Below, one piece after another: positions 44,088 to 51,952 of a stretch of DNA of 64,000 nucleotides. Both the position numbers and the translations under genes were made by a program. Positions within the stretch are counted from its first letter, which is position 1. The number at the start of each line of letters is the position of its first letter. Below the pieces are notes generated by a model that worked only from the letters and a program-made list of their open reading frames with translations, was not told the DNA's origin and did no database searches. Where the stretch lies: assembly GCA_903837345.1 (NCBI GenBank), contig CAILUG010000038.1, positions 1 through 64,000 of the forward strand. The letters run 5' to 3'. The DNA comes from an uncultured Gammaproteobacteria bacterium (GTDB lineage Bacteria; Pseudomonadota; Gammaproteobacteria; Pseudomonadales; Pseudohongiellaceae).

Positions 44088-45137
44088 CTATTCGGTATAC
44101 AGCTCACGCAATTTTTGTATCCGCGCCGCATCTACGCCCAGTATGTTGTTCATATAGTTTTCGAAGGAGCCCTGGCGCTCCTCAATGGCTGCAAATGAAG
44201 CATCAATATATTGTGCATCTACTGCCATCAAGACTTTCAAAACATCAGGATGCAGGCTGGCCAACATGCGGCTGGTAGAGTCATTCGCGCCGGGTGTGCG
44301 AGGACGCGGTTTGTAGTACTGGTTGGAAAGCAGGTAGTCGGCGACGATGTCTGCGTGGCTCACGCCCAACGCACGCAGCAGCAGCGCGGAGGCGACACCG
44401 GTGCGGTCTTTGCCGGCCGAACAGTTGAAAGCCAGCGGCGCATGTCCGGCCAGCAGTTCCGCAAACATTTCCTTGTATTGCGTGGCGAATGTGAAGGGAA
44501 TTTCCTTGTAGAAATCAGCGAACACTTGTTTGGCTTGGGCTGGCGTTGTATCAGGTTTGGCAAGGCCGGTTCCCAGGATATTCATGTCCAATACATAGTC
44601 CGTTTCTTTTCGTTGCGGTGCAGTACTGCTTTGCCATCGGGTAGGCTCGTTGGTGCGTTCTTCGGTGCTGCGAAAGTCGCACACCACCCGGATGCCGAGC
44701 GAGTTGAGGTAGTGATAGTCATTGCTGGTCAGGTCAACCATGGTGCCGGATCGATACAACGTGCCCCATTTCACCGAGCTGCCTTTTGCAGCGCCATAGC
44801 CGCCAAGGTCCCTGAAGTTGTTGCCACCCTGCAAGGGGAGTACCCGCTCGGCCACCGCTTGCTGCTTGCCGTCGGCACCAACCAGAAAAATATAGGGGCG
44901 CCCGGTCTTGGCCGGCAACAGATACTCGCCATCGCTGTCTTGTCTGGAAACAAGTTGGCGCACGGGCTTTTTGCCGGTGGGGCGATATTCAACCCACACA
45001 TCCACTTTGCGCCCGCTGTCATCCCAGCGGATCAACAGATTGTCATCGCCGGTTTTTTCAACAGTGGCGGGAAAGCACAGGGCAAACGCGGAAGGAAATA
45101 CCAGGGCTGCAGTTGCTACCAGTTTCAATAAACGCAT
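44088..45137 (-). CDS. Exported tyrosine-protein phosphatase-like protein
   Basis: I start at 45137, the ATG 6 bases after GAGG, giving 349 residues with a signal peptide. The family motif FNCSAGKDRTGVASALLLRALG contains the Cys-x5-Arg P-loop of the Y_phosphatase3 group, and LPLQGGNNFRDLGGYGAAKG is its typical N-terminal motif. Members act on phosphotyrosine, phosphoserine or phosphoinositides. An extra N-terminal beta region (residues 25-100, possibly fibronectin III-like) precedes the catalytic part. It is convergent with the TonB receptor. Confidence 0.88.
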   Translation of the reverse strand: MRLLKLVATAALVFPSAFALCFPATVEKTGDDNLLIRWDDSGRKVDVWVEYRPTGKKPVRQLVSRQDSDGEYLLPAKTGRPYIFLVGADGKQQAVAERVLPLQGGNNFRDLGGYGAAKGSSVKWGTLYRSGTMVDLTSNDYHYLNSLGIRVVCDFRSTEERTNEPTRWQSSTAPQRKETDYVLDMNILGTGLAKPDTTPAQAKQVFADFYKEIPFTFATQYKEMFAELLAGHAPLAFNCSAGKDRTGVASALLLRALGVSHADIVADYLLSNQYYKPRPRTPGANDSTSRMLASLHPDVLKVLMAVDAQYIDASFAAIEERQGSFENYMNNILGVDAARIQKLRELYTE

Positions 45138-45243
45138 GTTCGACCTCAAAGATTCAAGTTGGCATCGGGTTTTATACGGCCAACGTTTGAAGTCCTTATT
45201 AAGGATGCATGCGGGGAAGTTAATTTTTGCTAAGGAATAACTG

Positions 45244-45263
45244 GAGTCAGAGTCGAATTTCCC
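45244..45263. repeat. Dispersed repeat copy GAGTCAGAGTCGAATTTCCC
   Basis: This 20-base match to the window's dispersed repeat lies between the phosphatase and the toxin-antitoxin genes. The same core occurs at 5984-6000 (reverse complement), 28560-28671, 56098-56136 and, more loosely, 60168-60180. Confidence 0.6.
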
Positions 45264-45287
45264 GGTAATCGCTCGTTGATGAAAGTG

Positions 45288-45620
45288 CTAGGCGGTGCGC
45301 ACAGTGGCCGAAATGGTTCTTGCAAGTTCTTTGGGAGAAGCTCCAAGCGCGAGCAATGACTTCATTAACAGATCGATCGATACGCTTGGATCGCCAGCTT
45401 CCATTTTTGCAATACGTGACTGGCTCGACTTCACTGCTTTAGCCAGATCAACCTGACTCATGTTTTTCTTCAGGCGTTGTTTTTTTAATGAGCTGCTCAA
45501 TGCGAGCTTCATATCAATATAAGCAACTTCAACGGGAGACAAGTCCAGAAACTCGGCAGCAGACCCTACTTTCCAGCCTCTGGCTTCAAGCTTCTTGCGT
45601 TTAGCTGTTTGCATTGTCAT
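45288..45620 (-). CDS. XRE/HigA-type antitoxin
   Basis: The product has 110 residues with a helix-turn-helix at about 48-70 (NMSQVDLAKAVKSSQSRIAKMEAG). It follows the toxin gene with a 20-base overlap, so the pair is co-transcribed in HigBA order. It should bind the toxin and repress their promoter. A second in-frame Met two codons on (MQTAKRKK) is an alternative start. Confidence 0.85.
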   Translation of the reverse strand: MTMQTAKRKKLEARGWKVGSAAEFLDLSPVEVAYIDMKLALSSSLKKQRLKKNMSQVDLAKAVKSSQSRIAKMEAGDPSVSIDLLMKSLLALGASPKELARTISATVRTA

Positions 45621-45939
45621 ACATCCTCAATCTGGCTTTGCTTGAGTCAATTACTGGTTTGGGTGTTTTGTTCGTAGTCTTCTGGAAAACATCCGCTATA
45701 ACGATAGCGTCGTGATCAATCCGATAAATTATTCGCCAAATCCTGTCTGCATCTGTAATTCTGAGTTCGTGGCAATGTGGCCCTATCGATGGCATTGGGC
45801 GTGAATGTGGCATTGATAGCTTGTCACCACGTTGGCACAGGCGAAGCAAATAGCCGGCTTCAAGCCGGCCCGCCATTGAAAACGGCGGAGTCTTAACTTG
45901 TCCGTGTAGCCAGACTAGCGGCTTGTTACTTGTTTCCAT
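45601..45939 (-). CDS. HigB/Gp49-type toxin of a TA pair
   Basis: The product has 112 residues. SMPHSRPMPSIGPHCHELRITDADRIWRIIYRIDHDAIVIADVFQKTTNKTP fits phage Gp49-like HigB toxins of the RelE superfamily, with the characteristic HELR and FxKxTxKTP. Known members cut mRNA on translating ribosomes. It precedes its antitoxin gene. A near-palindrome at 45950-45969 lies just upstream. Confidence 0.88.
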   Translation of the reverse strand: METSNKPLVWLHGQVKTPPFSMAGRLEAGYLLRLCQRGDKLSMPHSRPMPSIGPHCHELRITDADRIWRIIYRIDHDAIVIADVFQKTTNKTPKPVIDSSKARLRMYDNANS

Positions 45940-45949
45940 GCGAATAACT

Positions 45950-45969
45950 ATATGTCAGATATGGCATAT
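45950..45969 (-). promoter_or_regulatory. Probable TA operator palindrome
   Basis: ATATGTCAGATATGGCATAT is an imperfect palindrome (outer ATATG/CATAT) located 11 bases upstream of the toxin start. Autoregulation by the toxin-antitoxin complex is the expected role. Confidence 0.5.
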
Positions 45970-46077
45970 ATTACAAGAGTAAAATCATGATTGCCAAACA
46001 GTCAGTCGCGAATTAGGCTCGGCTCGATGGAGTGCAGAGCAATGCATCCGCGCTAAAATAATTTGCAGGGAGCGATA

Positions 46078-46569
46078 ATGAAAATCAGAGAATGCCAGGA
46101 AAATGATATTTCAGGGATATGCCAAATCTACAACTATTACATCGAGAACACAGTCATAACCTTTGAGGAAGTGTCAGTTCGGGTTTCTGAAATGTCGGAA
46201 CGTGTAAAAAGCTACACCAAATCCTGGCCCTGGCTGGTGTGCGAAGTAGATGGCGCAATAGTCGGCTATGCCTATGCCGGCAAATGGAAAGAACGGGCTG
46301 CCTACAAAAACTCGGTCGAAATATCGGTTTATATCCACAACACCTTGTGTGGCAAAGGCTATGGCAAAGCGCTGTACATAGCGCTACTGGATTCATTATG
46401 CAAGCTGGGCTGCCATGCCGTCATAGGGGGTATTGCCTTGCCGAATGAGGCAAGTGTTCGTCTGCATGAATATTTTGGCATGAAAAAAGTGGCTCATTTC
46501 ACCGAAGTCGGCTTCAAGTTCGGGCGCTGGATCGATGTTGCCTATTGGGAGAAAGTCTTGAATGGCTAG
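46078..46569 (+). CDS. GNAT acetyltransferase (phosphinothricin acetyltransferase-like)
   Basis: The start at 46078 follows AGGGAG; the product has 163 residues. The fold is typical of the PAT/Bar subgroup: IRECQENDISGICQIYNYYIENTVITFEE, VGYAYAGKWKERAAYKNSVEISVYIH, the acetyl-CoA loop GKGYGKALY and GIALPNEASVRLHEYFGMKKVAHFTEVGFKFGRWIDVAYWEK. It acetylates an amine on a small molecule or amino acid analogue. It lies beside a toxin-antitoxin pair, so it may have arrived by transfer. Confidence 0.9.
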   Translation: MKIRECQENDISGICQIYNYYIENTVITFEEVSVRVSEMSERVKSYTKSWPWLVCEVDGAIVGYAYAGKWKERAAYKNSVEISVYIHNTLCGKGYGKALYIALLDSLCKLGCHAVIGGIALPNEASVRLHEYFGMKKVAHFTEVGFKFGRWIDVAYWEKVLNG

Positions 46570-46577
46570 CCGGGAGC

Positions 46578-47261
46578 TCAAGTAGACTTGTTGTCATCCG
46601 CCTTGGGCCGCCTTCTGTGCAATTCAACAAGATAATCGGCAAGCGCAGTGTTAATCACAGACCCGGCCAGAAATTCCCCCGCTAGATCCGTGCGTCCTCT
46701 CGACCGCAATCCCGCATACACATGCAGCTCAAACTGGAGGCGGATTGCTTGACTGATCTCATCAAGCCCTACTGCATTTAGTAAAAACATCAATGCCTCC
46801 ACTGTCGAGAAGCGGCCACCATCCTGTTGCGCCCGCAACCAGAAGCGGCTGTCACCTTGCATAGGCAAGCTCACCAGGCGGCCCCATTGTGCAACCTGGC
46901 TGCTCATCGCGGTGGCTTCGCTCCAGCTGCCATCGAGCAGCAGCACTTGTGTGGAGGCGAGGTCGTAGTTGGCGGGCAAGGGTTTGCCACTGGGATGCAG
47001 CACCCACAGTTCACGGCCAGGAGCGACCACGGTCGCTGCAGTGAGCGGTTGGTCCTGGCGCCAACTGTGCTGCCTGGTGGCAGGCAGCAAACGTTTGATC
47101 AGATTGCCGGTGCTGCTCGGGCGTGTCAGTTCGCGCTGATGTGTCAATAAATCAATCTGCAGCGGACAGACGATGTCGCGCCGTGCTTCACAGATGCACC
47201 AGCGTGGCGGCAACAGGCAAACGGGGCAGCGGGCGGTGGGCCGGCGGACTACACTGCGCAT
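46578..47261 (-). CDS. DTW-domain tRNA-uridine aminocarboxypropyltransferase
   Basis: The product has 227 residues. A Cys cluster, CPVCLLPPRWCIC, lies near the N-terminus. The DTW motif region reads LLLDGSWSEA, with Ser in place of the usual Thr (DGTW), and STVEAL follows. Enzymes of this family (TapT-type) transfer the 3-amino-3-carboxypropyl group from SAM to uridine in tRNA to make acp3U. It is convergent with the acetyltransferase gene, leaving 8 bases between them. Confidence 0.88.
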   Translation of the reverse strand: MRSVVRRPTARCPVCLLPPRWCICEARRDIVCPLQIDLLTHQRELTRPSSTGNLIKRLLPATRQHSWRQDQPLTAATVVAPGRELWVLHPSGKPLPANYDLASTQVLLLDGSWSEATAMSSQVAQWGRLVSLPMQGDSRFWLRAQQDGGRFSTVEALMFLLNAVGLDEISQAIRLQFELHVYAGLRSRGRTDLAGEFLAGSVINTALADYLVELHRRRPKADDNKST

Positions 47262-47309
47262 CGGGTTCTTCGCACTGCGATAGTTGATGCTGCAATCCGC
47301 AAGCGCGCG

Positions 47310-48833
47310 TTATTCCTTCTCAAGCTCGAGTATTTTCCTTGCGATGGTCCTGGCGGCATCGGCTTTGAGAGCCGCATGGGCGACCATCGGCGTTTCTCCC
47401 CACACGCCAGTACTGCCTTTGATGATCTTGTCGGCCAGCTGGGTGACATTGGTATTGGTGAGCGGATATTTTTTGGCAATGTCGCGGAAGGAAGGGCCCA
47501 CCAGTTTTTCTTCCACGCGATGGCAGGTATTGCAGTCCTGGTCGGGGAACATGTTGATAGCGGCAATCGCCGGTTGCGCCACTTCCACGCTGCCAGCAAC
47601 GCCGGCGTCCAGCGGTTCCGAGCCGGCCGGCTCGAGCCGCAGCAGCGCGCCATCCTTGTGATCGGTCAGCAGATACAGCAGTCCGTCCGGCCCCTGGCTC
47701 ACATAACGGATGCGCTGGTGCAGGCTGTTGAGCAACTCCTCGCGGCGCACTTCGCCGTTTTCATTGAACACCACCCGCTCCAGATGGCCGGTGCCCGGCA
47801 CGCGACCCTTGATCATCGAGGTCACGAACAGGTTGTTTTTCCATTTCGCAAATTTGTCGCCGGTGTAGAAGGTCAGGCCGGCCACAGTGATCGAGGGCAC
47901 CCAGTAAATCTCGGGTAATACCGTGCCTTCCACCCATGGCTGCGGGCTGAAGCGTTTGCCGTCGTAGTCACGGCCATAGGTGGCTATCGGCCAGCCATAG
48001 TTGTTGCCGGGTTTGAGGATGTTCACTTCATCGCCGCCCTGCGGCCCGTTTTCCAGTTCCCACACTTCACCGGTGAGCGGGTTGGTGGTGAAGTCCATCA
48101 CCGAGCGGTTGCCCCAGGTATAGATTTCGCGCAACGCGCCTTCCTTGCCGATAAACGGATTGTCGGTGGGGATGCTGCCGTCATCTTTCAGGCGCAACAC
48201 TTTGCCGATGTCGGAGGTGAGTTCCTGCGGCGCGCTGGTGTCGATGCGATGCGATACGCCAAACAAAATGGTGCCGTCTTTCAGGAAGTGCAAGCGTGAG
48301 GACGCGCCGCCGATATTGCTGCTCCAGGCTTTGGCCACATACACATCTTTCAGGTTATCTATCTTGCCGCCGGCGTAGTGGCCACGGGCCAATGCGGTGG
48401 TGACCCAGTAACCCTTGCCGCCATTCGGGTTGGGCCCGGTCTTGATATAGGTGAAGTAGAGCAAGCCATTCGTTGCAAACTGCGGATGCAGCTTGATGTC
48501 GAACAGTTGCTCGAGCGGAAACACGTCTTTCATGTCGACTACCGCAGCGTCCTGCAATTTGCCTTGCTTGAACAGCCGTATCTTGCCGGTGCGTTCTGTC
48601 AGCAGCACATCGCCAATCGGGAATTCCTTGGTGGCAGTGCCAGGCAGGTAGACCATGCCGAACGGGTGATCCATGCCGCGTGCCAGCACGGTGACCTTGA
48701 TCCTGGCTTCTTCAAAGCTCGGCAATACCCACGGGCCGGCGCCCAGCGGTGGGCCTTCCTGCTGGGCCAGGGCAGCAGCGGCACACACAGTCAGCAACAG
48801 CAGCGAGCAGTGGCGGAGGAGAACTCGGAACAT
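47310..48833 (-). CDS. PQQ sugar dehydrogenase-like propeller fused to cytochrome c
   Basis: The start at 48833 gives 507 residues with a signal peptide (LLLTVCAAAALAQ). A six-bladed glucose/sorbosone dehydrogenase propeller covers 30-400 (ARGMDHPFGMVYLPG, SSRLHFLKDGTILFGVSHR, WELENGPQGGDEVNILKPGNNYGWP). A C-terminal cytochrome c domain follows with CNTCH and ETPMVAHAAL providing the axial Met region. The order is the reverse of the fusion at 28731. It should oxidise an aldose or aldehyde in the periplasm and reduce its own haem. Confidence 0.9.
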   Translation of the reverse strand: MFRVLLRHCSLLLLTVCAAAALAQQEGPPLGAGPWVLPSFEEARIKVTVLARGMDHPFGMVYLPGTATKEFPIGDVLLTERTGKIRLFKQGKLQDAAVVDMKDVFPLEQLFDIKLHPQFATNGLLYFTYIKTGPNPNGGKGYWVTTALARGHYAGGKIDNLKDVYVAKAWSSNIGGASSRLHFLKDGTILFGVSHRIDTSAPQELTSDIGKVLRLKDDGSIPTDNPFIGKEGALREIYTWGNRSVMDFTTNPLTGEVWELENGPQGGDEVNILKPGNNYGWPIATYGRDYDGKRFSPQPWVEGTVLPEIYWVPSITVAGLTFYTGDKFAKWKNNLFVTSMIKGRVPGTGHLERVVFNENGEVRREELLNSLHQRIRYVSQGPDGLLYLLTDHKDGALLRLEPAGSEPLDAGVAGSVEVAQPAIAAINMFPDQDCNTCHRVEEKLVGPSFRDIAKKYPLTNTNVTQLADKIIKGSTGVWGETPMVAHAALKADAARTIARKILELEKE

Positions 48834-48936
48834 GGCGCAGGTATCCCTTTTTCTTGTACTCAAGTCGACTGAGAATACCTTTGATCAATGCTTTCTGCCA
48901 TTGGTCATGGCGGAGTTGCTTTGGAATCCAGCAGTT

Positions 48937-49503
48937 TTACTTGCCCAGCCCCAGCTTGGCCCGCAGTGCCGGATAGAACTGCGCAAAGGTGCCATTGAAC
49001 TTGCCATGTTCCATATGGCAGGTGACACACGGATTGGGCGACGGAATTTCGCTGGCGGTTTCCTGCTGTGGTGTGCGAAAAATAAAAAAGCCGTGGCCCT
49101 GGCCCTGGGAAAAACGGCTCTTGTCGAGCACATGGATCTCCTGCGACACCAGCGCCCCTTGCACAAAGCCGGGCAGTTGCGGATCCGACTTGCCTTCCGC
49201 CTGATAAAAGCTCAGCAGGAACATGGTGCCTTCCGCATAGCTTTTGTGCTCCATGAAATAGTGATACGCATTCGGCTCCATTTGCACCACGCCAATGGTG
49301 CCGGGATGCTGGGGATCAAATGGCTTGTCGTTGTACTCGCCGCCAATGGAAGCGCCGGTCTGGATCCAGGTATCCAGGCTGGCCGGATACAACAGCTCAT
49401 TGGCGGTGCTGTAACGCGCAACGTTCAGGTTGTCCTGCGCATGCACGGCAGTGAAGGGCAGCAACAAACTGCAGGCGAGAACGGAAAAACGGAGCATGGA
49501 CAT
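48937..49503 (-). CDS. Cytochrome P460-family protein
   Basis: The start at 49503 is set by AGGAGG 4 bases before the ATG; 188 residues with a signal peptide ending AVHAQ. The single haem site CVTCH sits near the C-terminus in NPCVTCHMEHGKFNGTFAQFYP, the P460 pattern, after the typical ASIGGEYN and HYFMEHKSYAEGTMFLL region. P460 proteins hold a haem cross-linked to Lys and oxidise hydroxylamine, or in cytochrome c'-beta forms bind NO. Which applies here is not clear from sequence. It is next to the PQQ-cytochrome fusion on the same strand. Confidence 0.85.
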   Translation of the reverse strand: MSMLRFSVLACSLLLPFTAVHAQDNLNVARYSTANELLYPASLDTWIQTGASIGGEYNDKPFDPQHPGTIGVVQMEPNAYHYFMEHKSYAEGTMFLLSFYQAEGKSDPQLPGFVQGALVSQEIHVLDKSRFSQGQGHGFFIFRTPQQETASEIPSPNPCVTCHMEHGKFNGTFAQFYPALRAKLGLGK

Positions 49504-49703
49504 AAAGCCTCCTGGGCTGTGGGGTGAGGCGATGCTGGTACGGGTATTTAAGCACTGCAACCCCAAATCTGCGAATTGCAGGCCCTGGCTGGCCAGCGGC
49601 AGGAAATCGCGACGGAAGTCATGTTGCCAGAAGGGAGCCTGGTGAGGTACAAGACCGGTAGAAATGAACATTGATTCATGTTGTAGACACAGGGGACATT
49701 GGC

Positions 49704-50264
49704 ATGACCAGATACCTATCGCTTGCGTGCGTTTTTGCTGCAATTTTCTGCGGCACTGCTGTAGTAGCCCAAAACGCCACCCCCGAGCGCCCGGTGATCG
49801 CGCCGCTGACTCCGGCGCCCGACCAACTGGCGCTGATCAAAAGCAGCGATCCCAAACTGGCCCGCAACAAACAGCATGTGTGGGACTTCTGGCGCATCGT
49901 CTACGAAGGCGGCCATATGGAACAAGTGGCCAAATACATGACACCGGAATACATCCAGCACAATCCCAATGTGTCATCGGGGCGCGACAAGTTTGTCGCC
50001 ACCATCGGCGCCTCGCGCCCGCCGCGTGAAGTAATGCAAACCTCGAAATTCCCGATCATCGACATCATTGCCGAAGGCGACAAGGTGGTGGTGATGTGGG
50101 CGCGCAAGGTGCGTGATCGCGAACACCCGGAGCAAACCTACGACATGACCTGGTTTGATGTGTTCCGCCTTGACGCCAAGAGCGGTCTCATTGCCGAGCA
50201 CTGGGATTCATCGGAACGCTGGGGTACGGCAGGGCGTCCGCCTGGGGCGGAGTTTTTTCCTTAG
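49704..50264 (+). CDS. Exported SnoaL-like NTF2-fold protein
   Basis: From the ATG at 49704 the product has 186 residues with a signal peptide (VFAAIFCGTAVVAQ). The SnoaL-like polyketide cyclase pattern is seen: NKQHVWDFWRIVYEGGHMEQVAKYMTPEYIQHNPNVSSGRDKFV, then IIAEGDKVVVMWARKVRD and IAEHWDS. It is more like the predicted SnoaL-type aldol condensation group than the tandem proteins at 35630. It is divergent from the P460 gene and upstream of family X member 3. Confidence 0.88.
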   Translation: MTRYLSLACVFAAIFCGTAVVAQNATPERPVIAPLTPAPDQLALIKSSDPKLARNKQHVWDFWRIVYEGGHMEQVAKYMTPEYIQHNPNVSSGRDKFVATIGASRPPREVMQTSKFPIIDIIAEGDKVVVMWARKVRDREHPEQTYDMTWFDVFRLDAKSGLIAEHWDSSERWGTAGRPPGAEFFP

Positions 50265-50431
50265 TCCAGGATTTTATCCAATGCCGGCGGGGTAGTGAGA
50301 TGAGGGGTCGATTGTCACAGTAAAGCCGTGGTCTGTCCCCAAAGTTTCACAGTTCTGCTATCTTCCACAGGCAATCGCGCTGCGGTATACGCTTCGGGTC
50401 CGCCCGCGATACAGCGTGGGGTTAATATCTG

Positions 50432-51430
50432 ATGAACAGGAAATCAGTATTCGGTTTCGGCATGGCGGTTGCCGCCGTTGCTGTCTTTGCTCAAGCGCAG
50501 GCGCAAGGCATTGGCGCGTGGGTTACCAAAGACGCCAACTGGACGGCAAGCAAAGCCGCACTGCAGGCCTTGGGCGAACGATATGCGACGTCTGACGCGC
50601 TGTTTGACGCGTTGAAACAGGCGGCGAACGGCGGCAAACCCTTGTCCTTCCCGCAGTTGGCCCAGCCTGCCTACGACTGGACCGGTATCTACACCCGCAC
50701 CGCTGGCGGTCTCAATTACGACCCTGATCTGCCACCAGGCCCGCCGAACCCGAGTGGGCCTGCATCCGCCCGCTTGACTCCTGCCGGCTTGGCGGTGGTC
50801 AAGGCCAAGGCCGAAGCGCTGATGAAGACGGGTGGCGAGTTTGATCCGCTGAGCAAATGCGGCCCGCCGGGCACGCCGCGCTGGTTTACCGAGCCGTTCC
50901 TCAAGGAATATGTGGTGACCCCTGGCCAGACGCTGCTAATCAACGAAATGGTCAACGATATCCGCCGCGTCTACACCGATGGTCGTCCCCACACCTCCGA
51001 AGCCGATGCCTATGGCTCCCCCAATGGCGATACGATCGGCTTCTGGAGCGGCGACATGCTGGTCGCCCACACCAAGTACCTGAATTCAGGTCAGTACCAG
51101 CGCGGCGTCCAGCCGAATTTCTCGGACCAGGTCAATGTGGTGGAGCGCTGGCGCAAGGTGAACCCGAAGACGCTGGAAGTGGATGTCTGGTCATATGACC
51201 CGGCAAACCTCGCCAAGCCGTGGTACACACGCCAAAGCTATTCGAAGCTGAGTAACGATGATTACAACTTGCGTATCCGTTATTGGGACTGTGGCGAAAA
51301 CTCCAATAACACCATCATCGAGAAAGACGACGGCACCAGCCAGTTCAAAGACTTCAGCTTTGTACCGGATGACGCTGCGGCAAGTAACGATGAAGCAGTC
51401 AAAAAGGCCGCGAAAGCCGCCAAGCCCTGA
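50432..51430 (+). CDS. Exported protein of uncharacterised family X, member 3
   Basis: The product has 332 residues with a signal peptide ending AQAQ. It shares the family X pattern with 32769 and 33764: YDWTGIY, SKCGPPGTPR, RRVYTDGRPH, IGFWSGDMLVAHTKYL, VNVVERW and SYDPANLAKPWYTRQ. A Pro-rich stretch (PDLPPGPPNPSGP) is specific to it. The last 15 residues are Ala/Lys-rich. As with member 1, a DUF6152 gene lies next to it, 78 bases downstream in the same direction. The function is unknown. Confidence 0.82.
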   Translation: MNRKSVFGFGMAVAAVAVFAQAQAQGIGAWVTKDANWTASKAALQALGERYATSDALFDALKQAANGGKPLSFPQLAQPAYDWTGIYTRTAGGLNYDPDLPPGPPNPSGPASARLTPAGLAVVKAKAEALMKTGGEFDPLSKCGPPGTPRWFTEPFLKEYVVTPGQTLLINEMVNDIRRVYTDGRPHTSEADAYGSPNGDTIGFWSGDMLVAHTKYLNSGQYQRGVQPNFSDQVNVVERWRKVNPKTLEVDVWSYDPANLAKPWYTRQSYSKLSNDDYNLRIRYWDCGENSNNTIIEKDDGTSQFKDFSFVPDDAAASNDEAVKKAAKAAKP

Positions 51431-51508
51431 GCCGGGAAGCTGGCGAATGAATCTCGGGGCGCAGTGCACATGGTCAAGACAGGATATTGTTATCCAGGAG
51501 TGCGAATA

Positions 51509-51904
51509 ATGAAGACGAACATGATCCGTACGGTAATCGGCGTGGTGGCATTGGGCATTGCGCTGCCGGTACTAGCCCATCACTCGGGAGGAATGTTTGA
51601 CGACAAGAAAGAGATCACCGTTTCGGGCACCGTGAGAGAGTTCCAGTACACAAACCCGCACTCGTGGCTATTGGTTGATGTTACCGGTGACGACGGCAAG
51701 GTCACCACCTGGGGCTTCGAGACAGAAGGCCCGAGTACCCTCACACGTGCCGGCATACGCAAGAGCGACTTTACACCAGGCACACCAATCACTATTACAG
51801 CCAATCCGATGCGTGATGGCCGCCCGGCTGGCACCTGGTCCAGGGCGATCCGCACTTCGGATAACAAGGAGTTCTCGCCGCGCGGCGGTTTCGTGGTCAA
51901 GTAA
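51509..51904 (+). CDS. DUF6152 exported protein, second copy
   Basis: The start at 51509 follows AGGAG by 7 bases; 131 residues. The signal peptide ends LPVLA and the predicted mature N-terminus is HHSGGMFDD. The body has VSGTVREFQYTNPHSWLLVDV, matching the first copy at 32353 (LEGTVIKMQWVNPHSWLYINV), then FTPGTPITITANPMRDG. His1, His2 and the NPHSW His are conserved between copies. It stands between family X member 3 and a PQQ sugar dehydrogenase. Confidence 0.87.
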   Translation: MKTNMIRTVIGVVALGIALPVLAHHSGGMFDDKKEITVSGTVREFQYTNPHSWLLVDVTGDDGKVTTWGFETEGPSTLTRAGIRKSDFTPGTPITITANPMRDGRPAGTWSRAIRTSDNKEFSPRGGFVVK

Positions 51905-51952
51905 GCATTCAAGAAATAAATCATAACAACCAATAACAGAGGGGAAATATCC

